Positions 32,998-42,132 of a DNA stretch of 64,000 nucleotides are shown here, piece after piece. Location of the stretch: positions 4,526,001 through 4,590,000 of the forward strand of contig NZ_CP089414.1 in the NCBI RefSeq assembly GCF_022394535.1. Direction: 5' to 3'. The notes under the pieces were generated by a model, which saw only the letters and a program-made list of their open reading frames with translations, made no database searches and had not been told where the DNA came from. This DNA is from Dyella terrae. GTDB taxonomy: Bacteria; Pseudomonadota; Gammaproteobacteria; Xanthomonadales; Rhodanobacteraceae. The position numbers and the translations under genes are program-made. Every line of letters starts with the position of its first letter. Position 1 is the first letter of the stretch.

Positions 32998-33429
32998 TCA
33001 ATCCAGGCGTTCGACAAAGCGGACGTTAGCGATCCAGTTCGCCTGTCGCCTTGCGAGTTTCGAGCCCACATCCTCTTCACTGAAGCTCGCCGACCGATGA
33101 TGCAACAGGGCGGGATCCACATTGCCTAGCGTGTTGACGTTGACCACGGCATAGAGGCGATCGTCGACCGTGCAGGTCACCAGCGGAACCACGCCACATT
33201 GGCGGCAGATGTGGAAATTCGCGGTGCTTGTGCCAAATGCGTAGTGGTTCACCGCCGCCGGGTCGCGCACGCTGATGCGCAGGAGCCCATCAGGTACGGA
33301 CGTCCATACCGCACCATGCTTCGTGCAAAAGGAACAATCGCAAGCACGCGCCGGGATCTCTGTGGGATCGGGTTCCCAGTCGAGCGTATAGGCGATGTTT
33401 CCGCAGTGGCATTGTCCGTGGAACTGCAT
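32998..33429 (-). CDS. GFA-family (CENP-V/Gfa-like) zinc-binding protein
   Basis: A 143-residue protein with the GFA fold. FHGQCHCGNIAYTL carries the first Cys pair (CxC), RACDCSFCTKHGAVW the next, and FHICRQCGVVPLV the last. These Cys ligate two zinc ions in the family. Gfa itself was described as a glutathione-dependent formaldehyde-activating enzyme; most members are uncharacterised. The start at 33429 begins right at the domain; an upstream TTG at 33465 is possible. Confidence 0.85.
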   Translation of the reverse strand: MQFHGQCHCGNIAYTLDWEPDPTEIPARACDCSFCTKHGAVWTSVPDGLLRISVRDPAAVNHYAFGTSTANFHICRQCGVVPLVTCTVDDRLYAVVNVNTLGNVDPALLHHRSASFSEEDVGSKLARRQANWIANVRFVERLD

Positions 33430-33484
33430 ATCGGCATCCGTCGTCGATGGTGCTGGCGACAGCAAGCGTAATCGATCAGGCGCC

Positions 33485-34510
33485 TTACAGCTGTCCGATC
33501 ACCAACTGCACCAGCAGGCTGCTCACCGACACCGCGGCCCACACGCCCAGGCCCAACAGGATCGGACGTGCACCGGTCGACGCCATCTTGCGCAGGTTGG
33601 CGGAAAGGCCAATGGCCGTCAGGGCCACGATGATCAGAAACTCTGCGGCCATATGCAGCATCGGCTGGATAGCGACAGGAATAAGGCCCGCGGTGCGCAC
33701 GCCGGAAGCCACCAAGAACCACAAGATAAACCAGGGGAAGATGCGGGCCAGGCTGAAATCACTGGCGCCCTGCTTCTTCTGCTTCCACGCAGTGGCGAAG
33801 GCGAGGATCAGGCAGATCGGGATGATCAGCGTGGCGCGGGTGAGCTTGACGATGGTGGCGTAGTCGCCAGCCTGCTTGCTGAAGCTGTAACCCGCGGCCA
33901 CTACCGACGAGGTGTCGTTGATGGCCGTACCGGCCCATAGGCCAAAGCCAAGGTCCGACAGGTGCAGCACATGGCCGAGCAGGGGGAACAGCAGCACAGC
34001 GACGAGGTTGAACAGGAAAATGGTAGAGATCGCGAACGCCGTGTCGTGTTCGTCCGGCTTGATGATGGGCGTCACCGCCGCAATCGCCGAACCGCCGCAG
34101 ATTGCCGTGCCTACGCCGATCAGGATCTTCAGCTTGTCGTCCACCTTGAGCATGCGGCCAAGTAGCCACGCGGTGAGGAAGGCCACCGTCATGGTCACCA
34201 ACGTGACCGACAGCGATTCGAGGCCGGTCTTGGCCACTTGGTCCAGGCTCAGGCCAAAGCCCAGCGCGATGATCGACCACTGCAATACCTGCTTGCCGGC
34301 GAACTGGATGCCGGGCGTGAACGTGCCGCCGGGCGCGGCCGTGTTGCGTACCAGGATACCCAGCACGATGCCGAATACCGGACCACCGATCAGTGGCGCG
34401 ACCTTACCCAGCCCCAGCGCCACGAGCGCGATGACCACGGAAAGCAGCAGGCCGGGAAGGCGCTGGGAAAGGGTGGGGGCGGCGGGGCTGGCGACGGCGG
34501 TGGCGTTCAT
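33485..34510 (-). CDS. YeiH/UPF0324-family membrane protein, putative sulphate/sulphite exporter
   Basis: A 341-residue integral membrane protein with about 10 helices. GGPVFGIVLGILVRN, GFGLSLDQV, GVGTAICGGSAIAAVTPII and WAGTAINDTSSVVAAGYSF are the signature repeats of PF03601. The two conserved reentrant-like motifs (ICGGSAIAA and NDTSSVVAAG) suggest transport. In enterics YeiH is controlled by the divergent LysR regulator YeiE and linked to sulphite. The same divergent pair occurs here. AGGAGAA lies 7 bases before the chosen ATG. Confidence 0.88.
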   Translation of the reverse strand: MNATAVASPAAPTLSQRLPGLLLSVVIALVALGLGKVAPLIGGPVFGIVLGILVRNTAAPGGTFTPGIQFAGKQVLQWSIIALGFGLSLDQVAKTGLESLSVTLVTMTVAFLTAWLLGRMLKVDDKLKILIGVGTAICGGSAIAAVTPIIKPDEHDTAFAISTIFLFNLVAVLLFPLLGHVLHLSDLGFGLWAGTAINDTSSVVAAGYSFSKQAGDYATIVKLTRATLIIPICLILAFATAWKQKKQGASDFSLARIFPWFILWFLVASGVRTAGLIPVAIQPMLHMAAEFLIIVALTAIGLSANLRKMASTGARPILLGLGVWAAVSVSSLLVQLVIGQL

Positions 34511-34548
34511 AGCGTTCTCCTGCAATGCCGCCATTGTCCGTTTCGTCG

Positions 34549-34601
34549 ATCATCAAGAAAATTTTGAATTATTGATGATTGTTATAAGATAAATTGATGA
34601 T
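34549..34601. promoter_or_regulatory. LysR operator region with three TTGATGAT boxes
   Basis: The A+T-rich gap between yeiH and the LysR gene carries ATCATCAA (34549-34556) and TTGATGAT (34572-34579) as an inverted pair. A third TTGATGAT (34594-34601) overlaps the LysR start codon. Repeated half-sites at about one to two helical turns suit a LysR tetramer and autoregulation. Confidence 0.55.
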
Positions 34602-35475
34602 CAACATCAGCCCGCGCCAGTTGGAGGTGTTCGTGCAGATCGCACGCCTCGGCAGCGTGCGCGCGGCGGCCGAAGCCCTGCACCTCACCCAGCCCGCCGC
34701 CAGCATGGCGCTGGCGGAGATGGAGCGGCAGTTGGATGCTGCCGTCTTCGCCCGCGAGCGCGGGCGCCTGCGCCTCAACACGCGTGGCCGGGAATTGCTG
34801 CCGCTCGCGCAGGAGTTGCTGGAGCGTTATGCCGAGTTTGGCCGCGTGGGCAGTGGCGGCGTTGATGAACTGGGTGGCGAGCTGCGGATTGGGGCGAGCA
34901 ATACCGTGGGCAACTATCGCGTGGGCGAACTGTTGGGCGAGTTCGTGCGCGCGCATCCTCACGTGTCGGTGCGTCTTCGCGTGTCCAACACGGCAGAGAT
35001 CGTGGCGGCCATGCTCGATCACGTACTGGAGCTGGGCTGCGTTGAAGGGCCGGTTGCGCACCCTTCACTGGAAGTGCGTCCCTGGCGCGATGACGCCCTG
35101 GTGGTGTGCACCTCGCCCGATCATCCGCTCGCGCGTAAACGGCGACTGGAACCCAAGGACTTTGCCGGCGCGCGTTGGGTGTTGCGCGAGCCGGGGTCAG
35201 CCACGCGCAGCCTGAGCGAGCGAGCGCTGGCGTCCTTACCCGCCGGGGATACCGTGCTGGAACTGGATCAGGCCGAGGCGATCAAGCAGGCGGTGATTGC
35301 CGGTCTCGGTATTGCGTGCCTGCCTGAGGTGGCCGTGATCGATGCCGTCGCCGCCGGACGATTGAAAGTGCTGCATACGCCGTTCCTCGACCTGCATCGC
35401 AAGCTGTCGCTGCTATTGCATCGGCAGCGCTATCGCGGGGCGTTGATCGAGGCATTCCTCGCCAGCGCGGGTTGA
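34597..35475 (+). CDS. LysR-family regulator (YeiE-like)
   Basis: A 292-residue LysR protein. The N-terminal winged HTH is clear (PRQLEVFVQIARLGSVRAAAEALHLTQPAASMALAEMERQLDAAVF), followed by the substrate-binding fold (GELRIGASNTVGNYRVGELLGEFVRAHPHVSV). The IGASNTVGNYRVG start and HxxVSVRLRVSNT segment match the CysL/YeiE branch, which senses sulphite-type anions. Divergent from yeiH, its likely target. It starts inside a TTGATGAT repeat, which suggests self-repression at the start codon. Confidence 0.87.
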   Translation: MINISPRQLEVFVQIARLGSVRAAAEALHLTQPAASMALAEMERQLDAAVFARERGRLRLNTRGRELLPLAQELLERYAEFGRVGSGGVDELGGELRIGASNTVGNYRVGELLGEFVRAHPHVSVRLRVSNTAEIVAAMLDHVLELGCVEGPVAHPSLEVRPWRDDALVVCTSPDHPLARKRRLEPKDFAGARWVLREPGSATRSLSERALASLPAGDTVLELDQAEAIKQAVIAGLGIACLPEVAVIDAVAAGRLKVLHTPFLDLHRKLSLLLHRQRYRGALIEAFLASAG

Positions 35476-35495
35476 CCGATCCCGCGGCGAAAAAA

Positions 35496-37226
35496 TCAGC
35501 CGAGGATCTCGGCCAATAGCGCCTCGGCTTCTTCGTGCGTACGCGAGCGGAGGATGCGCGGCGCCTGCGAACGAAGCAAGCCATGGTCGAGATCGATAAG
35601 GCGGTCGCGAACGTGCAGCAGCTGGCTTGGGTGCATGCTGAACTCGCACAGGCCCAAGGCCAGCAGCAAGGCAGTGAAGTTGGTGTCGCCGCCGATTTCG
35701 CCGCATAGGCTTACCGGCTTCTTCGCCCGGCGTCCTTCTGTGATCACGTAGGCGAGCAGGCGCAACAACGCCGGCTGCAGCGGGTTGTAGATGTTGTCCA
35801 GTGCATCGTTGCCACGGTCGGCGGCCAGCACGTACTGCGCAAGGTCGTTCGTGCCGATGGCAAGGAAGTCGGCGTGCTCGAGCAGCGCGCGCACGTTGAT
35901 GGCGGCGGCCGGTACTTCGATCATTGCGCCGAGCTGCAATTTTTCCGGCAGATCGATGTTCTCGCGCTTCAGGTCCTGGCGGGCCAGCTTGAACAGCGTA
36001 CGCACGGCGATCAGTTCGTCCGGTTGCGTCACCATCGGCACCAACACGCGCACCGGGCCGTAACAGGCGGCGCGCAGGATGGCGCGGATCTGCGTGGTGA
36101 ACACGGCGGGATAGCGCAGCGACAGGCGTACGCCACGTACGCCCAGCGCGGGGTTGTCTTCGCCGCGTATCACCAAGCCCGCGGCATCGGCCTTGTCGGC
36201 GCCGAGGTCAAGCGTGCGAATGGTGACGGGCAGGCCACCCATGCCGAGCACCAGATCGCGATAGGCGATGAACTGCTCGTCTTCGGTAGGCAGTCCCTTT
36301 TGGCGCAGGAACAGGAATTCGGTGCGGTACAGGCCGACGCCGTCCGCGCCGCGCGCACGCGCCATGGCGATATCAGGCGGCATTTCCGCGTTGGCATACA
36401 GGCGTATGTCGACGCCGTCGCGCGTGCGCGTGGGTGCGTTGGCCAGTGTCGCGAGGCGGCGGCCTTCCAGCGCGGCTTCACGCTGCCACGCGCGGTAGCG
36501 GGCGAGATCCTGCGCGGTGGGATGCACCACGGCTTCGCCGCGTTCCGCATCGAGCAGGATCAAGTCATCGTCGTGGATGGTCGACAGCGCATCGCGCGCA
36601 CCGACCAGCATCGGCAGGTCGAGGCTGCGCGCAAGAATGGCGCTGTGCGAATACGGGCTACCGGAACTGGCGACCACGCCGAGCAGGCCACTGCCGGCAA
36701 GGTGGGCCATGTCGGCGGGGGCGATGGTGTCGGCGATGAGGATCTCGCCCACGCGCGCCGCCAGCTTGCGCTCTTCACGGCTGGTCTGGCGTTGCAGAGC
36801 GGAGATGACGCGGCTGATGACCTGGTCGACGTCTTCCTTGCGCGAGCGCAGGTAAGGATCGTCCATCGCTTCGAACACGGCCGCGAGGCGATCGCGCTGC
36901 TTCTTCAGTGCGGCGCCCGGACGGTAGTGGCCGATGCGCACCAGATCGTCGAGTCCGCGCAGCAGTTCCGGGTCGTCGAGCAGCAGGCTATGCGCGTCGA
37001 TGAACTCGTTCACTTCGCGAGCGAGTGCACCGTGCAGCTTGCCGCGAAGTTCGCGCAATTCTTGGCGAGCTGTATCAAGCGCGCGATGAAGGCGCTCCAA
37101 CTCGACGTCTACTTCGTCTTCGGCGAGCGGGCGGGTATCGACCAGATAACGGCTAGGCTGCACCAAGCGGGCACGGCCGAGGGCCATGCCTTTTGCTGCG
37201 GGGGTGCCTGTCAGTATCTGTCTCAT
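35496..37226 (-). CDS. ptsI: Phosphotransferase system enzyme I
   Basis: A 576-residue enzyme I. The phospho-His domain has the active-site loop SGSPYSHSAILARSLDLPMLVG. The PEP-binding C-terminal barrel has GVGLYRTEFLFLRQ, GALGVRGVRLSLR-like segments (NPALGVRGVRLSLRYP), EVPAAAINV and CGEIGGD. It transfers phosphate from PEP to HPr His15. GGAAGG lies 5 bases before the ATG at 37226; an in-frame start at 37316 would lie inside a structured leader. Downstream end of the EIIA-ptsH-ptsI group; no sugar permease gene is next to it. Confidence 0.94.
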   Translation of the reverse strand: MRQILTGTPAAKGMALGRARLVQPSRYLVDTRPLAEDEVDVELERLHRALDTARQELRELRGKLHGALAREVNEFIDAHSLLLDDPELLRGLDDLVRIGHYRPGAALKKQRDRLAAVFEAMDDPYLRSRKEDVDQVISRVISALQRQTSREERKLAARVGEILIADTIAPADMAHLAGSGLLGVVASSGSPYSHSAILARSLDLPMLVGARDALSTIHDDDLILLDAERGEAVVHPTAQDLARYRAWQREAALEGRRLATLANAPTRTRDGVDIRLYANAEMPPDIAMARARGADGVGLYRTEFLFLRQKGLPTEDEQFIAYRDLVLGMGGLPVTIRTLDLGADKADAAGLVIRGEDNPALGVRGVRLSLRYPAVFTTQIRAILRAACYGPVRVLVPMVTQPDELIAVRTLFKLARQDLKRENIDLPEKLQLGAMIEVPAAAINVRALLEHADFLAIGTNDLAQYVLAADRGNDALDNIYNPLQPALLRLLAYVITEGRRAKKPVSLCGEIGGDTNFTALLLALGLCEFSMHPSQLLHVRDRLIDLDHGLLRSQAPRILRSRTHEEAEALLAEILG

Positions 37227-37302
37227 ATCGGCCTTCCATGGTGGAACGGCCGAGCTGGCCGCGCGTGACGCCGGCATCCCGCCAACGCGTGGATTCCTGA
37301 TA

Positions 37303-37376
37303 AGAAAAGATGGCACGACGTAGCCAACCGGGCCGTGAATACGGCCTCAGGGTGACGCATGCATGTCATCTTTTCT
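37303..37376 (-). promoter_or_regulatory. Structured element in the ptsH-ptsI gap
   Basis: AGAAAAGATG (37303-37312) and CATCTTTTCT (37367-37376) are perfect inverted repeats, enclosing a GGCCGT-GAAT-ACGGCC hairpin (37331-37346). The whole 158-base gap is long for this tight operon. It could be a ptsI leader, a partial terminator, or a small mobile repeat. Confidence 0.5.
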
Positions 37377-37384
37377 CTGCCCAC

Positions 37385-37654
37385 TCAGGCTCCTTCGTCG
37401 AACTTGCGATCGAACAGGGCGGCGACGGCATCGACGGCGGACTGCTCGTCCGGCCCTTCGGCGCGAACCGTCAGCGGCGTGCCGATACCGGCTGCCAACA
37501 TCATGACGCCCATGATGCTCTGCGCGTTGACTTCGCGGCCCTTGCTCACCAGCCACACGGTGGATTTGAAACCCTGCACCAGCTGCACGAGCTTGGCTGA
37601 AGCCCGGGCATGCAGCCCCAATTTGTTGGAGACGACAATTTCTTTTTCAAGCAT
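37385..37654 (-). CDS. ptsH: HPr phosphocarrier protein
   Basis: An 89-residue HPr. His15 is the enzyme I target in NKLGLHARASAK. Ser46 in NAQSIMGVMML is the HprK target, and the HprK gene is in this same cluster. The start at 37654 overlaps the EIIA stop by 8 bases. HPr passes phosphate from enzyme I to the EIIA encoded upstream. Confidence 0.95.
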   Translation of the reverse strand: MLEKEIVVSNKLGLHARASAKLVQLVQGFKSTVWLVSKGREVNAQSIMGVMMLAAGIGTPLTVRAEGPDEQSAVDAVAALFDRKFDEGA

Positions 37655-38039
37655 GGTCGATGAAGATCCCTCCGCGGCCCCCGCTGGCGGCAATCTCCGC
37701 CAACTCATCCAACGGTTTTTCTGCGTAATTGAGTACGCGCAGCAGCATCGGGAGGTTGAGTCCTGACACGCAGCGCAACCGCACGCCGAGTGAGCTCAGC
37801 GACAGCCCGATGTTGCAGGGCGTGGCGCCGTACAAATCGGCGAGCACCAGCACGCCGTTGCCCTCGTCGAGCTCCCGCGCGTGTTTGGCCGTGAGCGTAC
37901 GCATCACGTCCGGATCCGCCTGCGGCGGAACTTCGACAGCTTCCACCCGCAGGGGCAGCTTGGGTAGCACGTGGTGAGCGGCAGAGATCAGCGCCTGGCC
38001 GACCGCCTCGTGCGTCATCAACAGCACGCCGACGCTCAT
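37647..38039 (-). CDS. PTS EIIA of the mannose family
   Basis: A 130-residue EIIA(Man)-type protein. The phosphorylated His10 is in SVGVLLMTHEAVGQAL. LADLYGATPCNIGL and CVSGLNLPMLLRVLNY are the family core. No EIIB, EIIC or EIID follows, so it is unlikely to transport sugar and more likely a signalling output, as in other Xanthomonadales and some proteobacteria with a regulatory PTS. It starts 43 bases after rapZ. Confidence 0.9.
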   Translation of the reverse strand: MSVGVLLMTHEAVGQALISAAHHVLPKLPLRVEAVEVPPQADPDVMRTLTAKHARELDEGNGVLVLADLYGATPCNIGLSLSSLGVRLRCVSGLNLPMLLRVLNYAEKPLDELAEIAASGGRGGIFIDHA

Positions 38040-38082
38040 GACGGCGTGCCGGTCCGATGAAGTGCTTTGGACAGCATGGCTA

Positions 38083-38970
38083 TCACTCGAGTTCACGATG
38101 GAAGGTAAGCACGCCGCTACGCAGCGTGCGGTAATGGGCGGCCAGTTTTTCAACGAGGTACACCGAACGGTGTCGGCCGCCGGTGCAACCGATGGCGATG
38201 GTGACGTAGCTGCGGTCGTCGGCTTCGAAACGCGGCAACCACGTATCCAGCCAGCGCGCTGTGTCGGCGAAGTACTCGGCGACCATCGGTTGCGTATCCA
38301 GGTAGTCGCGCACGGCTGCGTCCTTGCCCGAGAGCGGGCGCAGCCTGGGATCCCAATGGGGGTTTGGCAGGCAGCGCGCGTCGAACACGAAGTCCGCGTC
38401 CAGGGGCAGGCCTCGGCGGAAGGCGAACGACTGGAACATCAGCGTCAGCCCTTCGGTAGCTTCGGCATAACCCGTCGCAATGAGTCGACGCAGCTGATGC
38501 ACGTTCAGATCGCTGGAGTCGATGACCTTGTCGGCAATGGCCGACAGCGGGCGCAACAAGCGTCGTTCTTCGGCGATCGCGTCGGCGAGTGACAGGCCGC
38601 GGAAGGAGAGTGGGTGGCGACGTCGCGTTTCCGAATAACGCTTGATCAGCACGTCGTCGCGGCAATCCAGGAAAATCAGATGCGTGTGTACGCCGACAGC
38701 GGCCAGCTCCGACAGCATGGCGGGCATACGCTGCAGGTCTTCACCCGGGTTGCGCACGTCCACACCAACCGCGACGTTGCGGCGCTTGCCTTCCACATTG
38801 AGGCTCACCGCCGCAACGAGTTGTGGCAGCAGGACGGTGGGCAGGTTGTCGACGCAGTAGAAGTCCAGATCTTCCAGCGCGCGCAGCGCCACGGTCTTGC
38901 CGCCACCGGACATGCCGGTGAGTACGATCAGGTGGATGGCGTCAGGGTGCCGGATAGTCGTCTCTGTCAT
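38083..38970 (-). CDS. rapZ: RapZ, P-loop RNase adapter/RNA-binding protein
   Basis: A 295-residue protein. Walker A is LTGMSGGGKTVALRALED. FYCVDNLPTVLLPQLV and the C-terminal IAIGCTGGRHRSVYLVEKL are RapZ hallmarks. In E. coli it steers RNase E to the sRNA GlmZ to balance amino-sugar synthesis for the envelope. Here it lies 3 bases after hprK, which ties PTS phosphorylation to envelope precursor supply. Confidence 0.94.
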   Translation of the reverse strand: MTETTIRHPDAIHLIVLTGMSGGGKTVALRALEDLDFYCVDNLPTVLLPQLVAAVSLNVEGKRRNVAVGVDVRNPGEDLQRMPAMLSELAAVGVHTHLIFLDCRDDVLIKRYSETRRRHPLSFRGLSLADAIAEERRLLRPLSAIADKVIDSSDLNVHQLRRLIATGYAEATEGLTLMFQSFAFRRGLPLDADFVFDARCLPNPHWDPRLRPLSGKDAAVRDYLDTQPMVAEYFADTARWLDTWLPRFEADDRSYVTIAIGCTGGRHRSVYLVEKLAAHYRTLRSGVLTFHRELE

Positions 38971-38973
38971 GGG

Positions 38974-39924
38974 TCACCAGGGAGGCAGTCGACGCATCTG
39001 GTGCGCCTGGCGGTCGATGAAGGTCTGGGCGGGGTCGATGCCCTTGCTCTTGAGCACGTGGTTGCGCACGGCCGCCTCGACCAGCACGGCAAGGTTACGA
39101 CCAGGGGCTACGGGAATGGTGATCATGGGCACCGGCACCTCGAAGATCTCGCGGTGGCCGATGTCGCCGGTAAGGCGTGTGAGTCCATCGGTATCTTCCC
39201 CATCGCGCAGTGGTTTGAGGTGCACCACGAGGCGAAGGTATTTGGAAGGCTTGACCGCGGTGTGACCAAACATCTCGCGCACGTTCAGTACACCCAGGCC
39301 ACGAACCTCCAGCAGGTCCTGCAACAGTTCGGGGCAGGTGCCGTCGATCACGTCCGGTGCGATCAGGGTGAATTCGGTGGCATCGTCGGCCACCAGACGG
39401 TGGCCACGGCTGATCAGGTCCAGCGCAAGTTCGCTTTTGCCTGATCCTGATTCGCCGGTGATCAGCACGCCGATGGAAAACACCTCGAGGAACACGCCGT
39501 GCAGAGTGATCTTGGGCGCGAGAATGCGTGCCAGGTGGTACTGCATCCAGGTCAGCAGCTCGTGGCCGCGCTTGGAGCTGATCCACAAAGGCGTGTTGGT
39601 TTCTTCCGCCACCTCGCGCAGGTCGGTGGGGATGGGCTGATCCTTGGTGACGATCATCGCCACGGGCTGATAGGCGGCGATCTTGTTGATCGCTTCCCAG
39701 CGTTGGCGCGAATCCAGGCTGTCGAGGAAATTCAGTTCCTCGGTGCCGATGATCTGGATCTTGTTGGGATAGATGACGTTGAGATAGCCAATCAACGACG
39801 GGCGGCGCGTGGTGGTCGCAGCCTGCTCCAGCACGCGCGACTCGCCGCGCATGCCGGAAACCCAGCGCAAAGCCATGCGCTCGTGAACACTGTCGTAGAG
39901 TTGTCGGGCGGTCAGCCGGTCCAA
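38974..39924 (-). CDS. hprK: HprK, HPr(Ser) kinase/phosphorylase
   Basis: A 316-residue enzyme. The C-terminal P-loop is [29 protein letters not shown], with the bifunctional motif His just after (LVADDATEF region). The N-terminal part (residues 1-125) is the HprK N domain. It phosphorylates HPr at Ser46 with ATP or PPi and removes it with phosphate. The target HPr in this cluster keeps Ser46. The gene is absent from enteric bacteria but usual in Xanthomonadales and many other proteobacteria. Confidence 0.95.
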   Translation of the reverse strand: MDRLTARQLYDSVHERMALRWVSGMRGESRVLEQAATTTRRPSLIGYLNVIYPNKIQIIGTEELNFLDSLDSRQRWEAINKIAAYQPVAMIVTKDQPIPTDLREVAEETNTPLWISSKRGHELLTWMQYHLARILAPKITLHGVFLEVFSIGVLITGESGSGKSELALDLISRGHRLVADDATEFTLIAPDVIDGTCPELLQDLLEVRGLGVLNVREMFGHTAVKPSKYLRLVVHLKPLRDGEDTDGLTRLTGDIGHREIFEVPVPMITIPVAPGRNLAVLVEAAVRNHVLKSKGIDPAQTFIDRQAHQMRRLPPW

Positions 39925-40020
39925 GCCATGTCCTTTCTGCAGCCAAAAGAAGGGGGCTGCACGGACATTGTGCCAGTTCGCGCCGTCGGGCGCCTTGGAT
40001 CGGGGGATTCGGAGGGAGAG

Positions 40021-40045
40021 GGCCCGCCCGGAGCACGGGCGGGCC
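40021..40045 (-). terminator. GC hairpin between hpf and hprK
   Basis: GGCCCGCCC-N7-GGGCGGGCC, a perfect 9-bp stem just after the hpf stop; the minus strand continues CTCTCCCTCC, not a U-tract. It probably limits read-through or stabilises the hpf message. Confidence 0.45.
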
Positions 40046-40052
40046 GGGGCGG

Positions 40053-40376
40053 TCAGCCGTACAGGCGCTCGTCGCGGACGGCGCGCTGATGCTTATCGCT
40101 GATCTTCTCGCGGTGCTTGCGCAGCTGTGTCACCAGCTTGTCGAAGAGGACATCAATGGAGACGTACATGTCGTTCTCAAGCGCTTCGGCGTGCAGGGTG
40201 CTGCCCGTGACGCAGAGCGTGCCTTCAGCTCGCTGCTGCAGTTTGTTCACGGAAAGAACGATGCTCAGGCTGAGAATTCGTTCGTCGAGGCGGGTAAGGC
40301 GGTCGAGCCGGCTGTTCACGTGATCCCGAAGGGCCGGGGTGACTTCAATCTGCTGACCGCTGAGCTGAACTTGCAT
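40053..40376 (-). CDS. hpf: Ribosome hibernation-promoting factor (short form)
   Basis: A 107-residue HPF/YfiA-family protein. [32 protein letters not shown] is the conserved beta-alpha start, and [34 protein letters not shown] is the RNA-binding second half. It binds 16S rRNA in stationary phase and helps form 100S ribosomes. A strong GGAGG site precedes the ATG. It is downstream of rpoN, as is usual in this order. Confidence 0.94.
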   Translation of the reverse strand: MQVQLSGQQIEVTPALRDHVNSRLDRLTRLDERILSLSIVLSVNKLQQRAEGTLCVTGSTLHAEALENDMYVSIDVLFDKLVTQLRKHREKISDKHQRAVRDERLYG

Positions 40377-40524
40377 GTTGCGCCTCCTTCAGTACTGCCG
40401 CAGGTGCGGCTGGGGTCGATGCACCGGTCGCTTATGTCGTGGCCGACACACCTTTTGAAAGCCCTAGTTTTCCGATGGGATTTCCGGCCTCCTCACCAAG
40501 TCGGGAAAGTCACTATGCACCTCT

Positions 40525-40553
40525 GAAGCTTTCTTCGCGTTAGAAAGACCTTC
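40525..40553 (-). other. Hairpin in the rpoN-hpf gap
   Basis: GAAAG/CTTTC flanked by GAAG/CTTC pair around a 9-base loop within the 289-base gap. A leader or transcript-end structure; no U-tract. Apart from this I see no strong signal in the gap. Confidence 0.35.
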
Positions 40554-40665
40554 ACGGCCCTGACATGACAGGTTCCCTTCGGATCGTCTTACCTCTGATT
40601 ATGGGGACGCCTTTTTTGCCGCCAAGTTCCCGAGGCGCTTTGCCACAGTGGACGGGCAGGCCCGT

Positions 40666-42132
40666 TCAGCCAGCGCGCTGGCGCTCGCTGGAGCTGGGAA
40701 TGCGCATGGCTTCGCGGTATTTGGCGACAGTGCGTCGGGCAACCTGAATGCCCTTGCGGTGCAGTTCCTCCGCGATAGCCTGGTCGGACAGCGGCTTGCG
40801 CGGGTCCTCGGCATCGACCAGCTTGCGGAGCATGGCCTGGATGGCGGTGGCCGACGCACTGCCACCGTCTTCGGTGGACACGCCGCTGGAAAAGAAGTGC
40901 TTGAGCTCGAACGTGCCCCGCGGCGTATGGATGTACTTGCGGGTAGTTACACGTGAAATCGTTGATTCGTGCATGCCCACTTCCTCGGCGACTTCGCGCA
41001 GCACCAGCGGGTGCATGGCTTCAGGGCCGTAGTCGAGGAAGGCGCTTTGGCGACGCACGATGGCTTCGGCCACCTTGAGCAGCGTTTCGGCGCGTGATTC
41101 CAGGCTCTTGATAAGCCAGCGTGCCTCCTGCAGCTGCCCGCGCATCCAACTTGCGTCGGTACCGCGGGCCTGCGCGATCAGGCCGCAGTAATGCTGGTTA
41201 AGGCCCAGGCGGGGCTGGCAATCGGGGTTGAGACTGACACGCCAGCGGCCGACATCTTTGCGGGCGTAAACGTCGGGTGCGACGTACTCCACGGGCGTGA
41301 CGTCGAGCGCAGCGCCGGGACGCGGGTCAAGGCTGCGGATCAGCAGGGCGGCGGCGGCGGTGTCGTCCTCGTTCGCGCGTAGCTTGCGGGCAAGGCGCGC
41401 GATGTCGTTGCGGGCGAGCAGTTCGAGTTCGGCATCCACGATGCGTAAGGCGAGCTCGCGCTGAGGCGTGTCGGGGGCGAACTGCTGAAGTTGCACGGTA
41501 AGGCAATCACGCAGATCGACGCTTGCGACACCCGTGGGGTCGAAACGCTGCAGCATGTGCCGCACGTATTCCACTTCCGCCTGCGTCGCTCTAAGGTCGG
41601 CCGGCAGGGCCGCGGTGAGCGACTCCATGCTCTCGGTGAGATAGCCGTCCGGATTGAGTGCATCGATGAGCACGGCCGCAATGGTGCGGTCGCGTGCACT
41701 CATGTGCGTGAGGTTGAGTTGCCAGAGCAGGTGTTCCTGCAGCGTTTCCGCTGCGGCGCTCTGCGGCTCGAAACCGTCCTCGTCGGGATTGCTGTTGCGC
41801 GAGGAGCCGCTGCTGGCGGAAAAGTCGATGGGGTCGTCGCTGCCACCATCGACATAGGCGTCGCCCCATTCGGGGGCCTCTGCATCGTCAACGGTATCGC
41901 TGCTGGTCGAGCTCGCCGAACTCGTCGGGAGCGGCTCCATCGGCTCGCGCTCTTCGCCGTCCAGCTCGTCCGGATTGTCATCCGAAAATTCGAGCAGCGG
42001 ATTGCTTTCGGCGATCTGCCTCAGTTCGGCCTCCAGCTCAAGCTGCGACAGTTGCAGCAGACGGATAGCCTGCTGCAACTGGGGGGTCAGCGTGAGCTGT
42101 TGATTGAGGCGAAACTGCAGTCCGGGTTTCAT
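40666..42132 (-). CDS. rpoN: RNA polymerase sigma-54 factor
   Basis: A 488-residue sigma-54. The N-terminal Gln-rich activator region is present (LRFNQQLTLTPQLQQAIRLLQLSQLELEAEL nearby). An acidic linker of about 80 residues, the core-binding domain and the C-terminal RpoN box (ARRTVAKYRE, near residue 470) that reads the -24 element follow. It directs transcription of enhancer-activated genes. Located between lptB and hpf. Confidence 0.96.
   Translation of the reverse strand: MKPGLQFRLNQQLTLTPQLQQAIRLLQLSQLELEAELRQIAESNPLLEFSDDNPDELDGEEREPMEPLPTSSASSTSSDTVDDAEAPEWGDAYVDGGSDDPIDFSASSGSSRNSNPDEDGFEPQSAAAETLQEHLLWQLNLTHMSARDRTIAAVLIDALNPDGYLTESMESLTAALPADLRATQAEVEYVRHMLQRFDPTGVASVDLRDCLTVQLQQFAPDTPQRELALRIVDAELELLARNDIARLARKLRANEDDTAAAALLIRSLDPRPGAALDVTPVEYVAPDVYARKDVGRWRVSLNPDCQPRLGLNQHYCGLIAQARGTDASWMRGQLQEARWLIKSLESRAETLLKVAEAIVRRQSAFLDYGPEAMHPLVLREVAEEVGMHESTISRVTTRKYIHTPRGTFELKHFFSSGVSTEDGGSASATAIQAMLRKLVDAEDPRKPLSDQAIAEELHRKGIQVARRTVAKYREAMRIPSSSERQRAG

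Noticed and set aside
35874..37268. 464-codon open frame antisense to ptsI
   Set aside because: Shadow frame; ptsI motifs are complete on the other strand.
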